Of a stretch of 64,000 nucleotides of DNA, positions 1 to 10,625 are shown piece after piece. Numbering within the stretch: position 1 is the stretch's first letter; the number at the start of each line of letters is the position of its first letter. Origin of the DNA: Enterocytospora artemiae (taxonomy: Eukaryota > Microsporidia); NCBI GenBank assembly GCA_038659295.1, contig JASNGC010000002.1, positions 310,001-374,000 of the forward strand, read 5' to 3'. Both the position numbers and the translations under genes were made by a program. The notes beneath the pieces are model-generated. The model was not told where the DNA came from. It made no database searches and worked only from the letters and a program-made list of their open reading frames with translations.

Positions 1-1
1 T

Positions 2-1036
2 TGTTATAATGACGATATTGTGACAAAAATTTTTGCCCAGAGAATGGCAGTTACTTTGAATGATTTGATCAGTTTAAAAGACGAGAATATGGACACGGAT
101 GGTGTTGCTGTAGACATGAAAGATGGAGATGCTTTGGCTTTGTTGAAGGAGGAGATTGATGATTTGTTGGCAAGCCAACCCAAGCCGAAAAAGAAAAATA
201 CTTTTTACGAGAATATTCCAGAGGGCTCTTTGAAAACTGCGATTGAAGATGTTTTGAAAAATAAGAGGGAGGAAATCATTAAGAAAAGGATAAAGCTGGA
301 GTTTGACAAGAAAATGCAGAGGATCAATAGGATCAAAAGCAAAAATTTTAGGAAAAACCTCAAGAAAGAGAAAAAAAAGAGTGAGTTGCTTTTACTGCAG
401 AAGATTGAGGATGAAAGCGATGCTATGAGCAGTGAGAATAATGATATTTCCGGCGACAGGGTGGATATGGACAATAACATCTCTGATAAAGAATTTATTA
501 TAAATCCATTGGTTACAATTGAGAATTGTAAATTGACCGATCAGCAGGAACTGGTTAGGAGTGCCTTTGAGGCAAATCAGTTTGACATTGCTGAGCTGAA
601 TGGCGTCGTCAATGATAAGGAAAGTGTTGATGAGTTTGTCAAAGAAAAGGAGGAAGTAACGTGTAGTGATGCTCCGAAAATCAACGAAACTGTTCTGCCA
701 GGATGGGGTTGTTGGGGTGGTGAAGGTTTAAAGATCAAAAAGACCAAGTTCAACACCATCATTGAGACCAAAGAGGGGATAAAACCTGAAGATAGGGCTG
801 ATTTCTCAAAATCGCATGTCATTATTAATGAGCATATAGAAGTGGACCAGAAGGTCTTATCAGCACTACCATATGGCTTTACAGAGAATTCATACAAAAA
901 GAAGCTTGATATCCCAATCTCTTCAGAAACCAATTCGTTAAGAATATTTAAAAAATTCGTTAAAATTGATAAAAAGTCGACTTCAATGATACCTGGGAAA
1001 GATATCGAGCGCAGAGTCTACGATGCAGAATGCTAG
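2..1036 (+). CDS. UTP14: Utp14-like SSU processome protein, 3' part (5' end outside window)
   Basis: U3 snoRNP-associated protein 14 acts in the nucleolar small-subunit processome, where it activates the helicase Dhr1. The frame is open to the left edge of the window, so the true start lies outside; the first in-frame ATG (44) is internal. Visible Utp14 hallmarks are a basic block (KNFRKNLKKEKKK), a Gly/Trp motif (LPGWGCWGGEG) and the following HVIINEH and ALPYGFT stretches, in the order known for the family's C-terminal half. About 345 residues are seen, against roughly 900 in yeast. The C-terminus is short and ends soon after the LPYGF-type motif. The next gene is convergent. The assignment rests on motif order; the length of the missing part is unknown. 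Confidence 0.72.
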   Translation, partial: CYNDDIVTKIFAQRMAVTLNDLISLKDENMDTDGVAVDMKDGDALALLKEEIDDLLASQPKPKKKNTFYENIPEGSLKTAIEDVLKNKREEIIKKRIKLEFDKKMQRINRIKSKNFRKNLKKEKKKSELLLLQKIEDESDAMSSENNDISGDRVDMDNNISDKEFIINPLVTIENCKLTDQQELVRSAFEANQFDIAELNGVVNDKESVDEFVKEKEEVTCSDAPKINETVLPGWGCWGGEGLKIKKTKFNTIIETKEGIKPEDRADFSKSHVIINEHIEVDQKVLSALPYGFTENSYKKKLDIPISSETNSLRIFKKFVKIDKKSTSMIPGKDIERRVYDAEC

Positions 1037-1265
1037 CGTTCTATCATTCTTGGAATGTAATCACAAATGGATGTTCACCACAATTAATAAAAAATTTTGA
1101 AAGATCAATATTGAAAAATTCATATGTGCGGTTGGCGTACTGTAAAAACGAATATTTGTTACTTGTGTGTTAATTAACCTATAGCAGAGGCAAGATGAAA
1201 CAAATAAGTAAGTAAATAGCTTTATTTTCTTGTCAATATACTTGCATACGTAAGAACCATCGAAC

Positions 1266-1811
1266 TTATATATAACAGGAAGGCACATAGGAATAAAATC
1301 CATAGGCCGGATATGTATAACAATACCCACGTCTGTAGTATACTGGATGATGATAATAAGTACATCCAATAGTATGAGGGCCTACACACTTGCATTTGTT
1401 ACTGAAAATACATGCAAAAGTTGAGTAAATATGTACGAGAATATTTAAAAGACCCAAAGTCTCCTCTGAGGAGTGGTTTATGGAATAGACCAGAGAGATC
1501 CTGAATATCCAGAAAAGCGACACGATAGAAACAACTGGCAAAACATGGGGGAGAGTAAAGAAAACGGCAACGGCTTCGAGAATGCAAATACCCAAGTTAC
1601 AGCATTGTCTGGGTCTATCAGACCTTTTCCCATTATAAGCACTAATGTAATAGTAAATTATTAGGAAGCTTATTAGCTGAGCTAGAAACAACAGCCCTAG
1701 TTTCAAAGTAAGCACTACAACAACTCCATTGTTGTAATCATAGACGATTTTCTCCCATATCGAGTGAAAGAACTCGTATCCCTCATCCAAACGACTCTGC
1801 AGAATACTCAT
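1266..1811 (-). CDS. multi-pass membrane protein with Tyr/Cys-rich tail, unknown function
   Basis: I do not recognise this 181-residue protein. It has hydrophobic segments at about residues 28-60, 69-110 and 118-135, which suggest three or four membrane spans. A 40-residue C-terminal tail is extremely rich in Tyr, Cys and His (for example YCYTYPAYGFYSYVP). The start fits the local rule: ATG follows CACCCCT directly. It is convergent with the Utp14-like gene and shares the minus strand with the SF3B1-like gene upstream. The tail composition is unlike the spans and could be a cross-linkable extracellular or lumenal segment, but that is inference. No enzyme motif is visible. Confidence 0.6.
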   Translation of the reverse strand: MSILQSRLDEGYEFFHSIWEKIVYDYNNGVVVVLTLKLGLLFLAQLISFLIIYYYISAYNGKRSDRPRQCCNLGICILEAVAVFFTLPHVLPVVSIVSLFWIFRISLVYSINHSSEETLGLLNILVHIYSTFACIFSNKCKCVGPHTIGCTYYHHPVYYRRGYCYTYPAYGFYSYVPSCYI

Positions 1812-2101
1812 AGGGGTGCGGACTTTATCAAAATATTTATGTTGGCTTACTAAAATTTTACAACAATTTACTAAAATAGATCATGGCAATTTACCAAAGG
1901 AGAATATCACAGACATTCGGCACTTCAAAAAGAGCACTTCTTCATGATTTCAAGTTGTAAATATATGTTAAACCAATGTCTTCTCTGCCTTATGCCATTT
2001 TAGGAATAGTGTTTAGTGTATCTTTCACATCTTAAAATCATGAGAGAATATGGTAAATGGTGGAGATTCGAAAACAACCTAGCACACACTACAAAATACT
2101 T

Positions 2102-4486
2102 TTAGTATAGTTGCCTAATTTCTTCAAGCAGGTCATAATTGGGATGAATATCAGTGAGAATGTCTAAAACAGATCTATACCGAATCTGAACCCTTTTCGA
2201 GTGGTGAAGCAGCCCAGGCAAGAGATATCTTATAAATATACTCTTGTCCAGAACCTTCATAATCATTCTGACCAACGTAAGGAATTTGTCATCAACGGTT
2301 TTGTCCAATACGAAATACCAGGTTAGATTGAGGATATGAAGATAAACTTTGGGGCAATTTGCAGTACCCAAAAATTTAATAGCCAGATCAAATCCAACTT
2401 GACGAATATGGGCATCATCCGATAGAATCCCACTCTCAATAAACTCTATGGTTGATGAATATCCAATTTGGTCCGACAGGGTTAGACATTTCAATATAAA
2501 ATGCCTGTTTTCAGTGTTTGAGTTCCACTCCCTCTGGAACACCCCGACCGCATCATTCTGGAATGAATCATAGATTTTTGCGAAAAGACTACAGTTATTT
2601 GTTCGAAAGCACCGACTCCCGTCCTCAATAGTCTTGAAATTAATAAATTCAATGGTTCCAAGCTGCCTTGAAATTACAACGAACAGACTAATCAGTGACT
2701 CCGTAAGATCGGTGTTAAATGCTTTCAGGAATTTATTAAGTCTTTTGTAGATCTCCTTGCCTGTTTTGTGAGTGAACCTCTTGTCCAGTGGTATTAATAT
2801 GCCTAGGATGTTAGATATTTCGCGAATACATTCGTAATCGGAAATATCCGTACAAATCGCATCCAGCAGTGCATCCATAATGTTGCTGTCAAACTGTTGC
2901 ATGCCTTGATGAATTTTCAACAAGATTCTCAAACAAACGGGCAAATGAGTGATGGTAGGAATTCTTTGCGATAGAACTGCAGAAATGTACATTTTCTGGT
3001 CTGAAAACTCAATAACCTGTTCAAGTGCCCTGTAGTACAATGAATTTAAGTCTGTAGAGGTGCCCTTAAAAGACATTTTTACTATTTTCTGCCTGCCATC
3101 TTGACTGAGATGAATGACTAATTTGGATAGATTCCTGATGATCAGATCATTTCCGTTATGTATCTCTCTGGTTAAGCACAGAATGAAATCATCCTCCTGG
3201 TATTCTTGAAAGCAAATATGCTTCAACCTGCAAAATACTGGAGTGAGAATGTATACTCCCCTTCCAAAGAAATCAATCAATTTCGAGGTATAGAGACTTT
3301 CACACAACTCGCGAATTATTGCAACTTCGGAGTTCTTGAGATTTGTCAGGTTGAAAACATTCTCCAGAATTGATTCGAAGTATTTCATCACTCTGGAGTT
3401 TTGTGTCAATCTCAGTGAGGGAACACTTGATTGAAAACGAATGTTTACATCTGCAAGGCTTTCCTTCTCGACTTCTGGGGTCTCTATGCCAGGGATGCTG
3501 CACATTTCCACATCTGTTGTTGGCGTATTTTCTTGGATCAGTAATGCCTGAAATATCCTATGAAAAATTTTGATGGTTTCTATGGAAAACGGAAAGTTCA
3601 TTAACATTTCAAAGGTATCTGTCTCTCTTCCTGCCAATGTGGAAATCACCTTTAAGAAACAGATTTGGTTGGTTTTTTGCATACTGCTCCTTAGATGGTT
3701 ATAAACATTGATTCCCGGCACCGGAATTTTGTCCAAATTTGGGATATAGCATAAAGAATTACAGGCCTCTTGAGTTAGTGGCTTGTTTTCCATGAGCCTA
3801 AACAGCTGATTCACATAGAAAATTCTATCGGTGAGTGTAATACACCCATTTATGGTAGTGTTTTTCTTACTTGAGTCTTCTGCCAGAACATCAGTATTCA
3901 ACCTATCGCTTTTGACTTGATTTTGAACAGCAAAGAGATTTCTTGATTCTTCATGTTCGGAAATATTCAGAAAAGAGAAATAAACCGCTTTACAGAAAAT
4001 AAAATTAAGGTTGAGATGCTTCGAAAAGCATAGTTCCTTTAGATATGGGACAACATTCTCAAATGGGGAGTTTTGAACTGTCATTCCGATGATTTTTCCA
4101 ATGCTTGTTGTAAGTTTGTGATTGTGGAAATCACTAGATATCAATCGAATTATTTCTGATGGGGGATGCTTAGCAACCAGCAAGTTCAGAATACCATCAA
4201 AAAATTTAGAGGAGATATACAATATATACTTATTAATGGATACTCTTGACATGTTCTCTACCAAAACCCTTATTTGGTTAGAATTAAACACATCCTCAAA
4301 AAGAACTCTGGAAACATGGAGGTGGTTTTTGGATAAGACTATCCCGAGGTTTTTTAATGATGGATGCCGAATGTAATCTCCAATCTCAGTTTTTATAAGA
4401 ACTCTTTCTCCCCACGGAACCATGTCATTGTCATGCTCCATCAAGCCACTGACAGATTGTTCACCCCCAATCAACTGCTGTCTCAT
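2102..4486 (-). CDS. SF3B1: SF3B1/Hsh155-like U2 snRNP HEAT-repeat protein, divergent
   Basis: The product (794 aa) looks like a shortened splicing factor 3b subunit 1, the HEAT-repeat scaffold of the U2 snRNP that grips the branch-site helix. Near the N-terminus DMVPWGERVLIKTE resembles the family's IPWDGRVLIDTE entry motif. The last 110 residues parallel the SF3B1 C-terminus, with an ILSDDAHIRQVGFDL helix and then LLPGLLHHSKRVQIRYRSV, like LQGLFHPARKVR. The middle is helical and divergent. The start at 4486 is chosen because the sequence reads AACCCATG; an upstream in-frame ATG at 4573 would add 29 low-complexity residues. Yeast Hsh155 is about 970 aa. Importin-like HEAT proteins are the alternative. 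Confidence 0.62.
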   Translation of the reverse strand: MRQQLIGGEQSVSGLMEHDNDMVPWGERVLIKTEIGDYIRHPSLKNLGIVLSKNHLHVSRVLFEDVFNSNQIRVLVENMSRVSINKYILYISSKFFDGILNLLVAKHPPSEIIRLISSDFHNHKLTTSIGKIIGMTVQNSPFENVVPYLKELCFSKHLNLNFIFCKAVYFSFLNISEHEESRNLFAVQNQVKSDRLNTDVLAEDSSKKNTTINGCITLTDRIFYVNQLFRLMENKPLTQEACNSLCYIPNLDKIPVPGINVYNHLRSSMQKTNQICFLKVISTLAGRETDTFEMLMNFPFSIETIKIFHRIFQALLIQENTPTTDVEMCSIPGIETPEVEKESLADVNIRFQSSVPSLRLTQNSRVMKYFESILENVFNLTNLKNSEVAIIRELCESLYTSKLIDFFGRGVYILTPVFCRLKHICFQEYQEDDFILCLTREIHNGNDLIIRNLSKLVIHLSQDGRQKIVKMSFKGTSTDLNSLYYRALEQVIEFSDQKMYISAVLSQRIPTITHLPVCLRILLKIHQGMQQFDSNIMDALLDAICTDISDYECIREISNILGILIPLDKRFTHKTGKEIYKRLNKFLKAFNTDLTESLISLFVVISRQLGTIEFINFKTIEDGSRCFRTNNCSLFAKIYDSFQNDAVGVFQREWNSNTENRHFILKCLTLSDQIGYSSTIEFIESGILSDDAHIRQVGFDLAIKFLGTANCPKVYLHILNLTWYFVLDKTVDDKFLTLVRMIMKVLDKSIFIRYLLPGLLHHSKRVQIRYRSVLDILTDIHPNYDLLEEIRQLY

Positions 4487-4783
4487 GGGTTCACAGTGTT
4501 GAAGACTGGAACCATTACCGTGTTTCCTTGTTTTTTCACTGAATTTATGGAGTCTGTTTGTTTTCTTACACATAAAATAATTCAGGCATAGAAAATAAAA
4601 AAGTCAAACATAAAACAATGTCCAAATACAGAAGCAACATTAGATTGAAAACGGCCGAACCGTTGGTCCCAAAATTATTTGAATCCCCTGTTTCCGGCCA
4701 TGGAAGAAACCAGTAAAACTCAGGTGCTTGTACTAACGACCGGGGAAGATTGAAGGGGAAAAATTCATCGAAAAAATGTGTTT

Positions 4784-5770
4784 TCAAATGTAGGTGATTT
4801 TATTCATCCTAAGAATAAGATCCATGGCAGCATTTTGAAACTCAGAATCGCTACAGTCCAAAGTTAAGAGCTCGAGAATCTGTTTTTCTGGAGAGTCTAT
4901 CAAGTGCTTCAAGATTCTTTTCACCAACACCTTCGATTTATCCTTAGGAGATGTTGTAATGGACATAAAACATTTCAAGAGCCTCAATTTGTTAGAACTA
5001 GGTGGTATTTTTGTATGCTTAATGCCAAAGTTGCCTTTACATGGAAATCTGGAGAATTCTGAACTGTTCGAAACGAAGTTGATCTGGAAATGAATTGGAT
5101 CGGGAAGTTCGTATCCATCAACAGTGTTAAACTGATGCACGTGGTTTTCTGACCTTGTCAGCCTCCCCATACTCTCATTGTTTAGGTTGCACAACTGTTT
5201 CCTGATAATGCTATTGTCTATGTTGAACTTGTTGTCTAATCTCTTTAGTTCCTCAATGTAATCAGGTTCATTTTCAATCTTCGAAAAGCTTGCATTGAAC
5301 TCAGCCTCCATTTTGCACTCGAGAATCGAGTATCTATATTCAACAGCATCTTCTATTTTGTTATTTTCGCGTGTAGCAAAAAGAGAGGGTTTCAAGATGT
5401 TTTTTGAGTTTAAACTATTCAGGGCATAGAAGGCATTCAGATTTACTGCATATTCATCATGTGATCCATGCTTTTTCAGCACATTGTATGCATCTTCGTA
5501 GTATTGCATTCTATACAGACACTGAGATGTCAAAACATCTGCCGCCTTTGATGTCAATTTTCGAAGTATTCTCAATGCCTTTTTTGGCCTATTTAGCTTG
5601 TAATGGATATACGCCAATTCGTAAGAGTTGGGTTTTGCAAACCCCATGGCTTCTTCCCATTTGTTTAGGTGAATGGCAGAAATAACCTTGTAGTCATCAA
5701 ACTCCGGTGATTTAAGCTGTAAAATTGCAGAATGATTTTGCTCATTAACCAGCTGCTGAATATGAGACAT
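4784..5770 (-). CDS. SRP72: signal recognition particle subunit SRP72 (TPR protein)
   Basis: SRP72 binds SRP RNA together with SRP68 and is needed for co-translational targeting of secretory proteins to the ER. The 328-residue product begins with TPR helices typical of SRP72: the short first repeat, then ELAYIHYKLNRPKKALRIL and QCLYRMQYYEDAYNVL, followed by a Tyr/Asn-rich helix pair (AVNLNAFYAL). The family's C-terminal RNA-binding Lys-rich region is not obvious, so the protein seems trimmed to about half the usual length. The start at 5770 follows TACCCTCG; the open frame runs on upstream but has no earlier ATG. An AATAAA lies inside the last codons. Confidence 0.72.
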   Translation of the reverse strand: MSHIQQLVNEQNHSAILQLKSPEFDDYKVISAIHLNKWEEAMGFAKPNSYELAYIHYKLNRPKKALRILRKLTSKAADVLTSQCLYRMQYYEDAYNVLKKHGSHDEYAVNLNAFYALNSLNSKNILKPSLFATRENNKIEDAVEYRYSILECKMEAEFNASFSKIENEPDYIEELKRLDNKFNIDNSIIRKQLCNLNNESMGRLTRSENHVHQFNTVDGYELPDPIHFQINFVSNSSEFSRFPCKGNFGIKHTKIPPSSNKLRLLKCFMSITTSPKDKSKVLVKRILKHLIDSPEKQILELLTLDCSDSEFQNAAMDLILRMNKITYI

Positions 5771-5954
5771 CGAGGGTAAAATACTTGAATATTTTTTAAC
5801 AGAAATCTGCAAATACAAAGGTGCTTTACAAATGACTGTATATCTGCAGCACTAATCTACACCTCCCACTATATAAAATGCCCAGACACTTTTAAAACAC
5901 TCGTTCTATATTTCAATACCATCATACAAATTTAATAATATTTTATTTGAATAT

Positions 5955-7046
5955 CTAAACGAAGCAAACTCCCATATGCTTACTGATTTGGTTTATAATA
6001 GAGGCAGATCTAACCAAAAACTGCAGAGTAGATATGCCCATGAGTGACAATAAAGTATATGGCCTAGCTTCTTCAAAGAGAGTAAATAACACCAAAATCT
6101 GCAAGGCTAGTCCCGAAAATGTCACATTAAAATTGATTCTCGTTTTGGCCAGGTATCCAAGAAGTTGCTCAATGTAAATGTTTGTAAACACATTACTACA
6201 GACCACAAGATAAATCCAACACTTCCCAGGTTCGGAATTGTCCCTGAAAAAACTAATCATAAATAGTAGTGATAAACACGAAACAACACTAGCCATCATT
6301 TGTGAAAATAAGATGATGTGGTCTTTGGATTTCAAAAACTTTCTACATCTAAGGCACGTGTCCATAAACAACCCCAGTATCCCAACCCAAACCAAATAAG
6401 AATAATATTCTGAAGTAACCTCAAAATCCCCAATTCTCAAATTTGGAAGCCCCTTAATCGAAGGCACAAAAAAAGATAGCAGATGCAGGAAGAAAGCCAC
6501 GGTTAGCCCCTCACAGGCTGCAGTTACCTTGCCAAATGTCATTTGTCCCGAAAAGCTCTCTAGCACTTGGGCACTGAAAAATCCAAACATCACGCATGTC
6601 AGCCCTGAAAACGTAAATGATGACAGTCCTAACCCAAGAGACGATGCTATGGCCAAAACTATAATCATTGCAGAAATCGAATCAGATCCATGATCCATGA
6701 TCTGCCCTAGCACACTTGATTGGTTTGTTTGTCTGGCATGGAACCCATCAATTCCATCTGCCAACCAGTATATGAACAAGCAGATTCCATTGCAGAGTGG
6801 CAGAGCCGTTGGTCGGTTCTGAAGTGTCGGGTCAAAGTAAAACGTCATAATCCCGCTGAAAAGCATAGAGAACAAGCCCACAAGCGTGATGTGGGTTGGT
6901 TTTACCTTTTCTGGAACAAATGCCTGCACATGTTTCCACAACGGACGATATACATATGTAGACAAGATAGATTGGTCCAACACATTGTACTCGTGGGTTT
7001 TTAGGTTTTTTATCTCTTTGTCCGTAAATTGTTTGAAAAAGACCAT
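5955..7046 (-). CDS. EPT1: CDP-alcohol phosphotransferase (choline/ethanolamine type)
   Basis: This integral ER/Golgi enzyme transfers phosphocholine or phosphoethanolamine from the CDP-alcohol to diacylglycerol, the last step of the Kennedy pathway. The CDP-alcohol signature DG-x2-AR-x8-G-x3-D-x3-D is intact within ADGIDGFHARQ...LGQIMDHGSDS at about residues 93-120. Around eight hydrophobic segments follow, as in yeast Cpt1/Ept1 (about 390 aa; here 363). Choline and ethanolamine specificity cannot be told apart by eye. ATG at 7046 follows CACCCTGA. It is a single exon on the minus strand, between SRP72 and the aminopeptidase. Confidence 0.88.
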   Translation of the reverse strand: MVFFKQFTDKEIKNLKTHEYNVLDQSILSTYVYRPLWKHVQAFVPEKVKPTHITLVGLFSMLFSGIMTFYFDPTLQNRPTALPLCNGICLFIYWLADGIDGFHARQTNQSSVLGQIMDHGSDSISAMIIVLAIASSLGLGLSSFTFSGLTCVMFGFFSAQVLESFSGQMTFGKVTAACEGLTVAFFLHLLSFFVPSIKGLPNLRIGDFEVTSEYYSYLVWVGILGLFMDTCLRCRKFLKSKDHIILFSQMMASVVSCLSLLFMISFFRDNSEPGKCWIYLVVCSNVFTNIYIEQLLGYLAKTRINFNVTFSGLALQILVLFTLFEEARPYTLLSLMGISTLQFLVRSASIINQISKHMGVCFV

Positions 7047-7282
7047 TCAGGGTGAATATAACAAAAAAAGTTAAGGAGATTAAATATCTGAAAGTGCCTA
7101 TGGAAAGGAGTGAAGATTCCGACAACAAAAGCGTCATGACTGATTCCTATGCGTATTAAATCTATATCCCTCAGCATTCACCGCCCAAAATATGGAAAAG
7201 AGGTGAGTGTTGATTATCTAATCATATGAAAAGTCTTAGTTAAAAATAAACCCAATATCGCCATTAATTATAGGAGTGTTTA

Positions 7283-9958
7283 TTATAAATCTGTACTTTC
7301 ATTATAATGATTGACTAGAGCGTATCTATAGTATAGAACATCCCTACACCTCTTGATCGTATCTTTTATCTCACCATCCTCTTGGAATTTTTCCAGGAAA
7401 CTATTCACCTTTCCTCTTAAGGACTCGCATACAGTTAGACTTAATATCCTTGAAATTGCAATCCTCACCAGATTTGCCTTTCCAATATGAGTTCTAATTG
7501 CTGAAAAGTTGTTGATGAAAAAATCCACAATCTCATTCCTGAATATTAAATTGGTAGAAAGACCAAAAAATATGTAAATAATATCATGTGGAGCAACAAA
7601 ATAAAAGTCCTCAAGAAGCCTATGAATACTGGCCTTGGACTTCACCTTTCCCAATGCAACAAGCGCATGCTCCTTAAGCCCTGGTAGCTTACTGTCGACA
7701 TAAAATTGCTTAATCTCATCGAACTTATCGTCTGCGTTGCTTATAAAGTAAATTCTTTTGAATTCAGGGTGAATATCAAACGAATCCACCCTGAGCATTC
7801 CTAGTTCCACTGCATTGGACAAGGCCAGACTGTTCTTTGTCATTTCGTTTCCGCAGGTTCCTGGATTATTTAAATCAATTGACTCCACATATGGAGAAAG
7901 TATCGATTTCATTATTTCTGTAATTCTGCCCAGCTTGCTGATGTTATCAAAAAAGATACTTCTTAAACTATTTAAATGATATATGACGGTAGAGAATATC
8001 TCCTTGTTGGATGTATTACTGGCCGTTGGAAAATAGTATTGAATTGGAAGTGCAGACTGCAAGGCTATTCCAAATACAAATGCATCGTTCAGTAAATTGA
8101 GACGGTTGATATCGGAAATGTTAGATTTCATTAACCTATCCAAGACCACAGAAGGATACTTGACCCTATAGAACCCAGACGAATTTTCATTTAGCTTGTA
8201 AAGATCAGATCTTTTCTTGATGCGCATCGTGCTTTCTTGGAAAAGAATCGTTTCCAAAATATCATTCTTCACAGAGGAATTCTCACTGTTGTTGAACATC
8301 CATCTTATCTTCAGGGGAATTGGCCAGCACTGATTTATATCAAGGTGATCTTCATTTTCGTGTGGGTAGCAAAACCTTTTCTGCGAAAGAATCAACTCAT
8401 CACCTTGCTCTTCAACACAAACAAAGGGAAATCCTTCGGTAGTAATCCAAGGATCGATTATTGATGAAATCGAAGTCTTTGTTGTCAGATCAGAGTTGGC
8501 TGTACATTCCTGATTGTTTGTTGAATCGAAACCTGCAATCATTTTTCCTGAGTTCTGGTACGCAAAGTTGAGAGACTCCCATAGATCAGATGTTTCTGTG
8601 TTGCTGTATAGGTTATTCCTCATATACATACGCAATCCATCCCGAAATATCTCTGGGGAAACAAAATCTTCCATCATTCTGATTACCGATGCACCCTTAC
8701 AATATGATATGGCATCAAATATTGTGCCGATTTCATCCGGATCACAAACTTCTGCTGCAATCTTGTGAGTTGATGGTGTAGAATCTCGCTCAATCCCCGT
8801 CTCCATGGTATCGGCAACAAAGCTGGTCCAAATATTACAACCAATTGTGCCAATATTATCAAGTGCTGCAGATGCAGCCCATGTTGCAAATCCCTCATTC
8901 AGCCACAGATCGTTCCACCAGTTCATTGTAACTAAGTTCCCAAACCACATATGGGCAATTTCATGGCAGACTGTAGTTCCTATTTGTAGTCTTGATCTTT
9001 CTGATGAGGATAATCGATTGAACAGGAGAGACGTCTTTCTGAATGTAATTAATCCCCAGTTTTCCATGGCACCTCCCGCAAACGAAGGTATTGCTACCAA
9101 GTCTAGCTTTGGAAGGGGATATTCTATTCCAAAATACTCCTCAAAATATTGGAGGGAGTTGACTGCACAGCTTAGGGCCAGCCGACCCCATTGAATCTCG
9201 TCTGGATGAGCATATATTCTTATTGGGAGCTTACTGCACGAGAGATCCTCGATGTGATCTAATTTACCCACAATATATGCTACAATATAGGTTGACATCC
9301 TGGGTGTCTTGCGGAATTTATACAGTTGCCTATTGTTTCCGACATCTGAAATGTATTTTACAGAGCTATTGCTCAATGCCATATATTCTTTTGGAACATC
9401 CAGTTCTATGGAAAAGGTTGCTTTTAAATTTGGCTGATCAAAGCAAGGAAATGCCTTTCTAGCAAACGTGGGCTCAAACTTTGTGGTGAATAGGTTTGTT
9501 TCATGGTACTTGCTCTTGTAGAAACCATCTAGACCACCATATTTTCCACTAAATCGTACTCTAACCAAAAAGTATCCAGAAACCTCCTCCGAAAGGACAA
9601 TCCTGACAAGTTCATTCTGTTCTGTAAAGCCAGCAGCCAGGTCTGGTAGCGGACACAAGACAATGAATTTTTCAAATAGTTTCTCACAAGAATCCATGGC
9701 ACTATCAATAACCTCCTGGTACCGACAATATACTTTGGAAGTCATTCCATAAATCTCTATCTTTTCCAAATATAGTCCATTGCTATTTATTTCAAAATAC
9801 GAAATAGACCCATTTGAGTCCGAAGCCACAGAAGGACTGGTGGTCTTAGTGTTTGTACATGCTGTAATAATTACCATGCCCGAAAAATCCTCCTCATTGG
9901 CCGTTATCTTTAAATCATAGTGGATCGGAACAACACAATCACTTAAACAATTCCTCAT
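7283..9958 (-). CDS. M1-family zinc aminopeptidase (puromycin-sensitive type)
   Basis: A neutral cytosolic aminopeptidase that trims N-terminal residues from peptides. The GAMEN substrate motif ([12 protein letters not shown]) and the zinc motif [10 protein letters not shown]...NEGFA (HEXXH-x18-E) are intact, followed by a helical ERAP1-like C-terminal region. The length, 891 aa, matches yeast Ape2/Aap1 (about 860-950). ATG at 9958 follows TTACCCCAA immediately; the open frame extends nine codons further up without an ATG. AATAAA overlaps the stop codon on the coding strand (7279-7284). Confidence 0.95.
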   Translation of the reverse strand: MRNCLSDCVVPIHYDLKITANEEDFSGMVIITACTNTKTTSPSVASDSNGSISYFEINSNGLYLEKIEIYGMTSKVYCRYQEVIDSAMDSCEKLFEKFIVLCPLPDLAAGFTEQNELVRIVLSEEVSGYFLVRVRFSGKYGGLDGFYKSKYHETNLFTTKFEPTFARKAFPCFDQPNLKATFSIELDVPKEYMALSNSSVKYISDVGNNRQLYKFRKTPRMSTYIVAYIVGKLDHIEDLSCSKLPIRIYAHPDEIQWGRLALSCAVNSLQYFEEYFGIEYPLPKLDLVAIPSFAGGAMENWGLITFRKTSLLFNRLSSSERSRLQIGTTVCHEIAHMWFGNLVTMNWWNDLWLNEGFATWAASAALDNIGTIGCNIWTSFVADTMETGIERDSTPSTHKIAAEVCDPDEIGTIFDAISYCKGASVIRMMEDFVSPEIFRDGLRMYMRNNLYSNTETSDLWESLNFAYQNSGKMIAGFDSTNNQECTANSDLTTKTSISSIIDPWITTEGFPFVCVEEQGDELILSQKRFCYPHENEDHLDINQCWPIPLKIRWMFNNSENSSVKNDILETILFQESTMRIKKRSDLYKLNENSSGFYRVKYPSVVLDRLMKSNISDINRLNLLNDAFVFGIALQSALPIQYYFPTASNTSNKEIFSTVIYHLNSLRSIFFDNISKLGRITEIMKSILSPYVESIDLNNPGTCGNEMTKNSLALSNAVELGMLRVDSFDIHPEFKRIYFISNADDKFDEIKQFYVDSKLPGLKEHALVALGKVKSKASIHRLLEDFYFVAPHDIIYIFFGLSTNLIFRNEIVDFFINNFSAIRTHIGKANLVRIAISRILSLTVCESLRGKVNSFLEKFQEDGEIKDTIKRCRDVLYYRYALVNHYNESTDL

Positions 9959-10136
9959 TTGGGGTAAACATCGACAAGCATTCAATATATTTATTAATTG
10001 GGCTGGTGGGCCAAAATAGAATGTCGTCTATCATGCCCTTCCATCTCTGAAACAACATATTGCTATTTAAACCACATACCTGTATACAAGAACAAATAAA
10101 TAACATAATTTAATTTAATACCTAATGAATACTCTA

Positions 10137-10343
10137 CTATTGTTTGTTTTTTTTCATACTACTTATCTCAGTTTTAGATCGTTCTAGCAACAGAACCAAA
10201 CTTTCTGGATCTGCCCCCTCCTCAAGCATTCTAATCATAATCTCAATCGCCTCCTCATTAAAGTCCAGACCCATTTCTTTTGAAAGGCCATTCAACCTTT
10301 CAATGTCAGATGTTTCTGTGCTTGAAAACTTTAGATGAACCAT
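10137..10343 (-). CDS. MZT1: MOZART1-like gamma-tubulin complex recruitment protein
   Basis: A 68-residue protein matching the Mzt1/GIP1 family. These small helical proteins bind the N-termini of gamma-tubulin complex proteins and recruit them to the spindle pole body. The pattern is typical: an N-terminal helix (DIERLNGLSKEMGL), a second helix (EEAIEIMIRMLEEGADPESL) with the family's EXGV/ADPEAL-like turn, then a third amphipathic helix and a basic tail. Family length is 70-85 aa. ATG at 10343 follows TCACCGCCA. It is easily missed because of its size. Confidence 0.8.
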   Translation of the reverse strand: MVHLKFSSTETSDIERLNGLSKEMGLDFNEEAIEIMIRMLEEGADPESLVLLLERSKTEISSMKKNKQ

Positions 10344-10625
10344 TGGCGGTGACGAAAATATTTCAAAATTTGAAGTATCGATATAAAGTTATTTTATGCA
10401 AATATAGATATGCTGGAGAATCCGGAGATTGTTCCATTACACATAACCCCATGCCTTATCATATTTATTATGGATCATTTGGTGGTTTCCATAAACATTT
10501 ATCAGTAATTGTAGCCTCCTTTTGTCATGATGACAATTTTTTTAATATCATCATATAAATAATGAGATTACATCTTAATAATACCACAAGGAATTAGTTG
10601 AAACAAGAATCAGTTATTAAATAGT

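Noticed and set aside
4566..4787. 73-codon minus-strand frame between SF3B1-like and SRP72 genes
   Set aside because: It starts only with TTG, the first Met is deep inside, and it overlaps both neighbours; no CCC element.
7192..7282. Possible tiny spliced plus-strand gene (CCGCCC, then ATGGAAAAGAG and GTGAGT donor-like sequence)
   Set aside because: A CCC element and GTGAGT are present, but the frame after each possible AG ends in at most 14 residues and overlaps the aminopeptidase 3' end; no family seen.
10280..10558. 92-codon plus-strand frame antisense to MOZART1
   Set aside because: It is the complement of a recognised gene and runs into AT-rich spacer; no start element.
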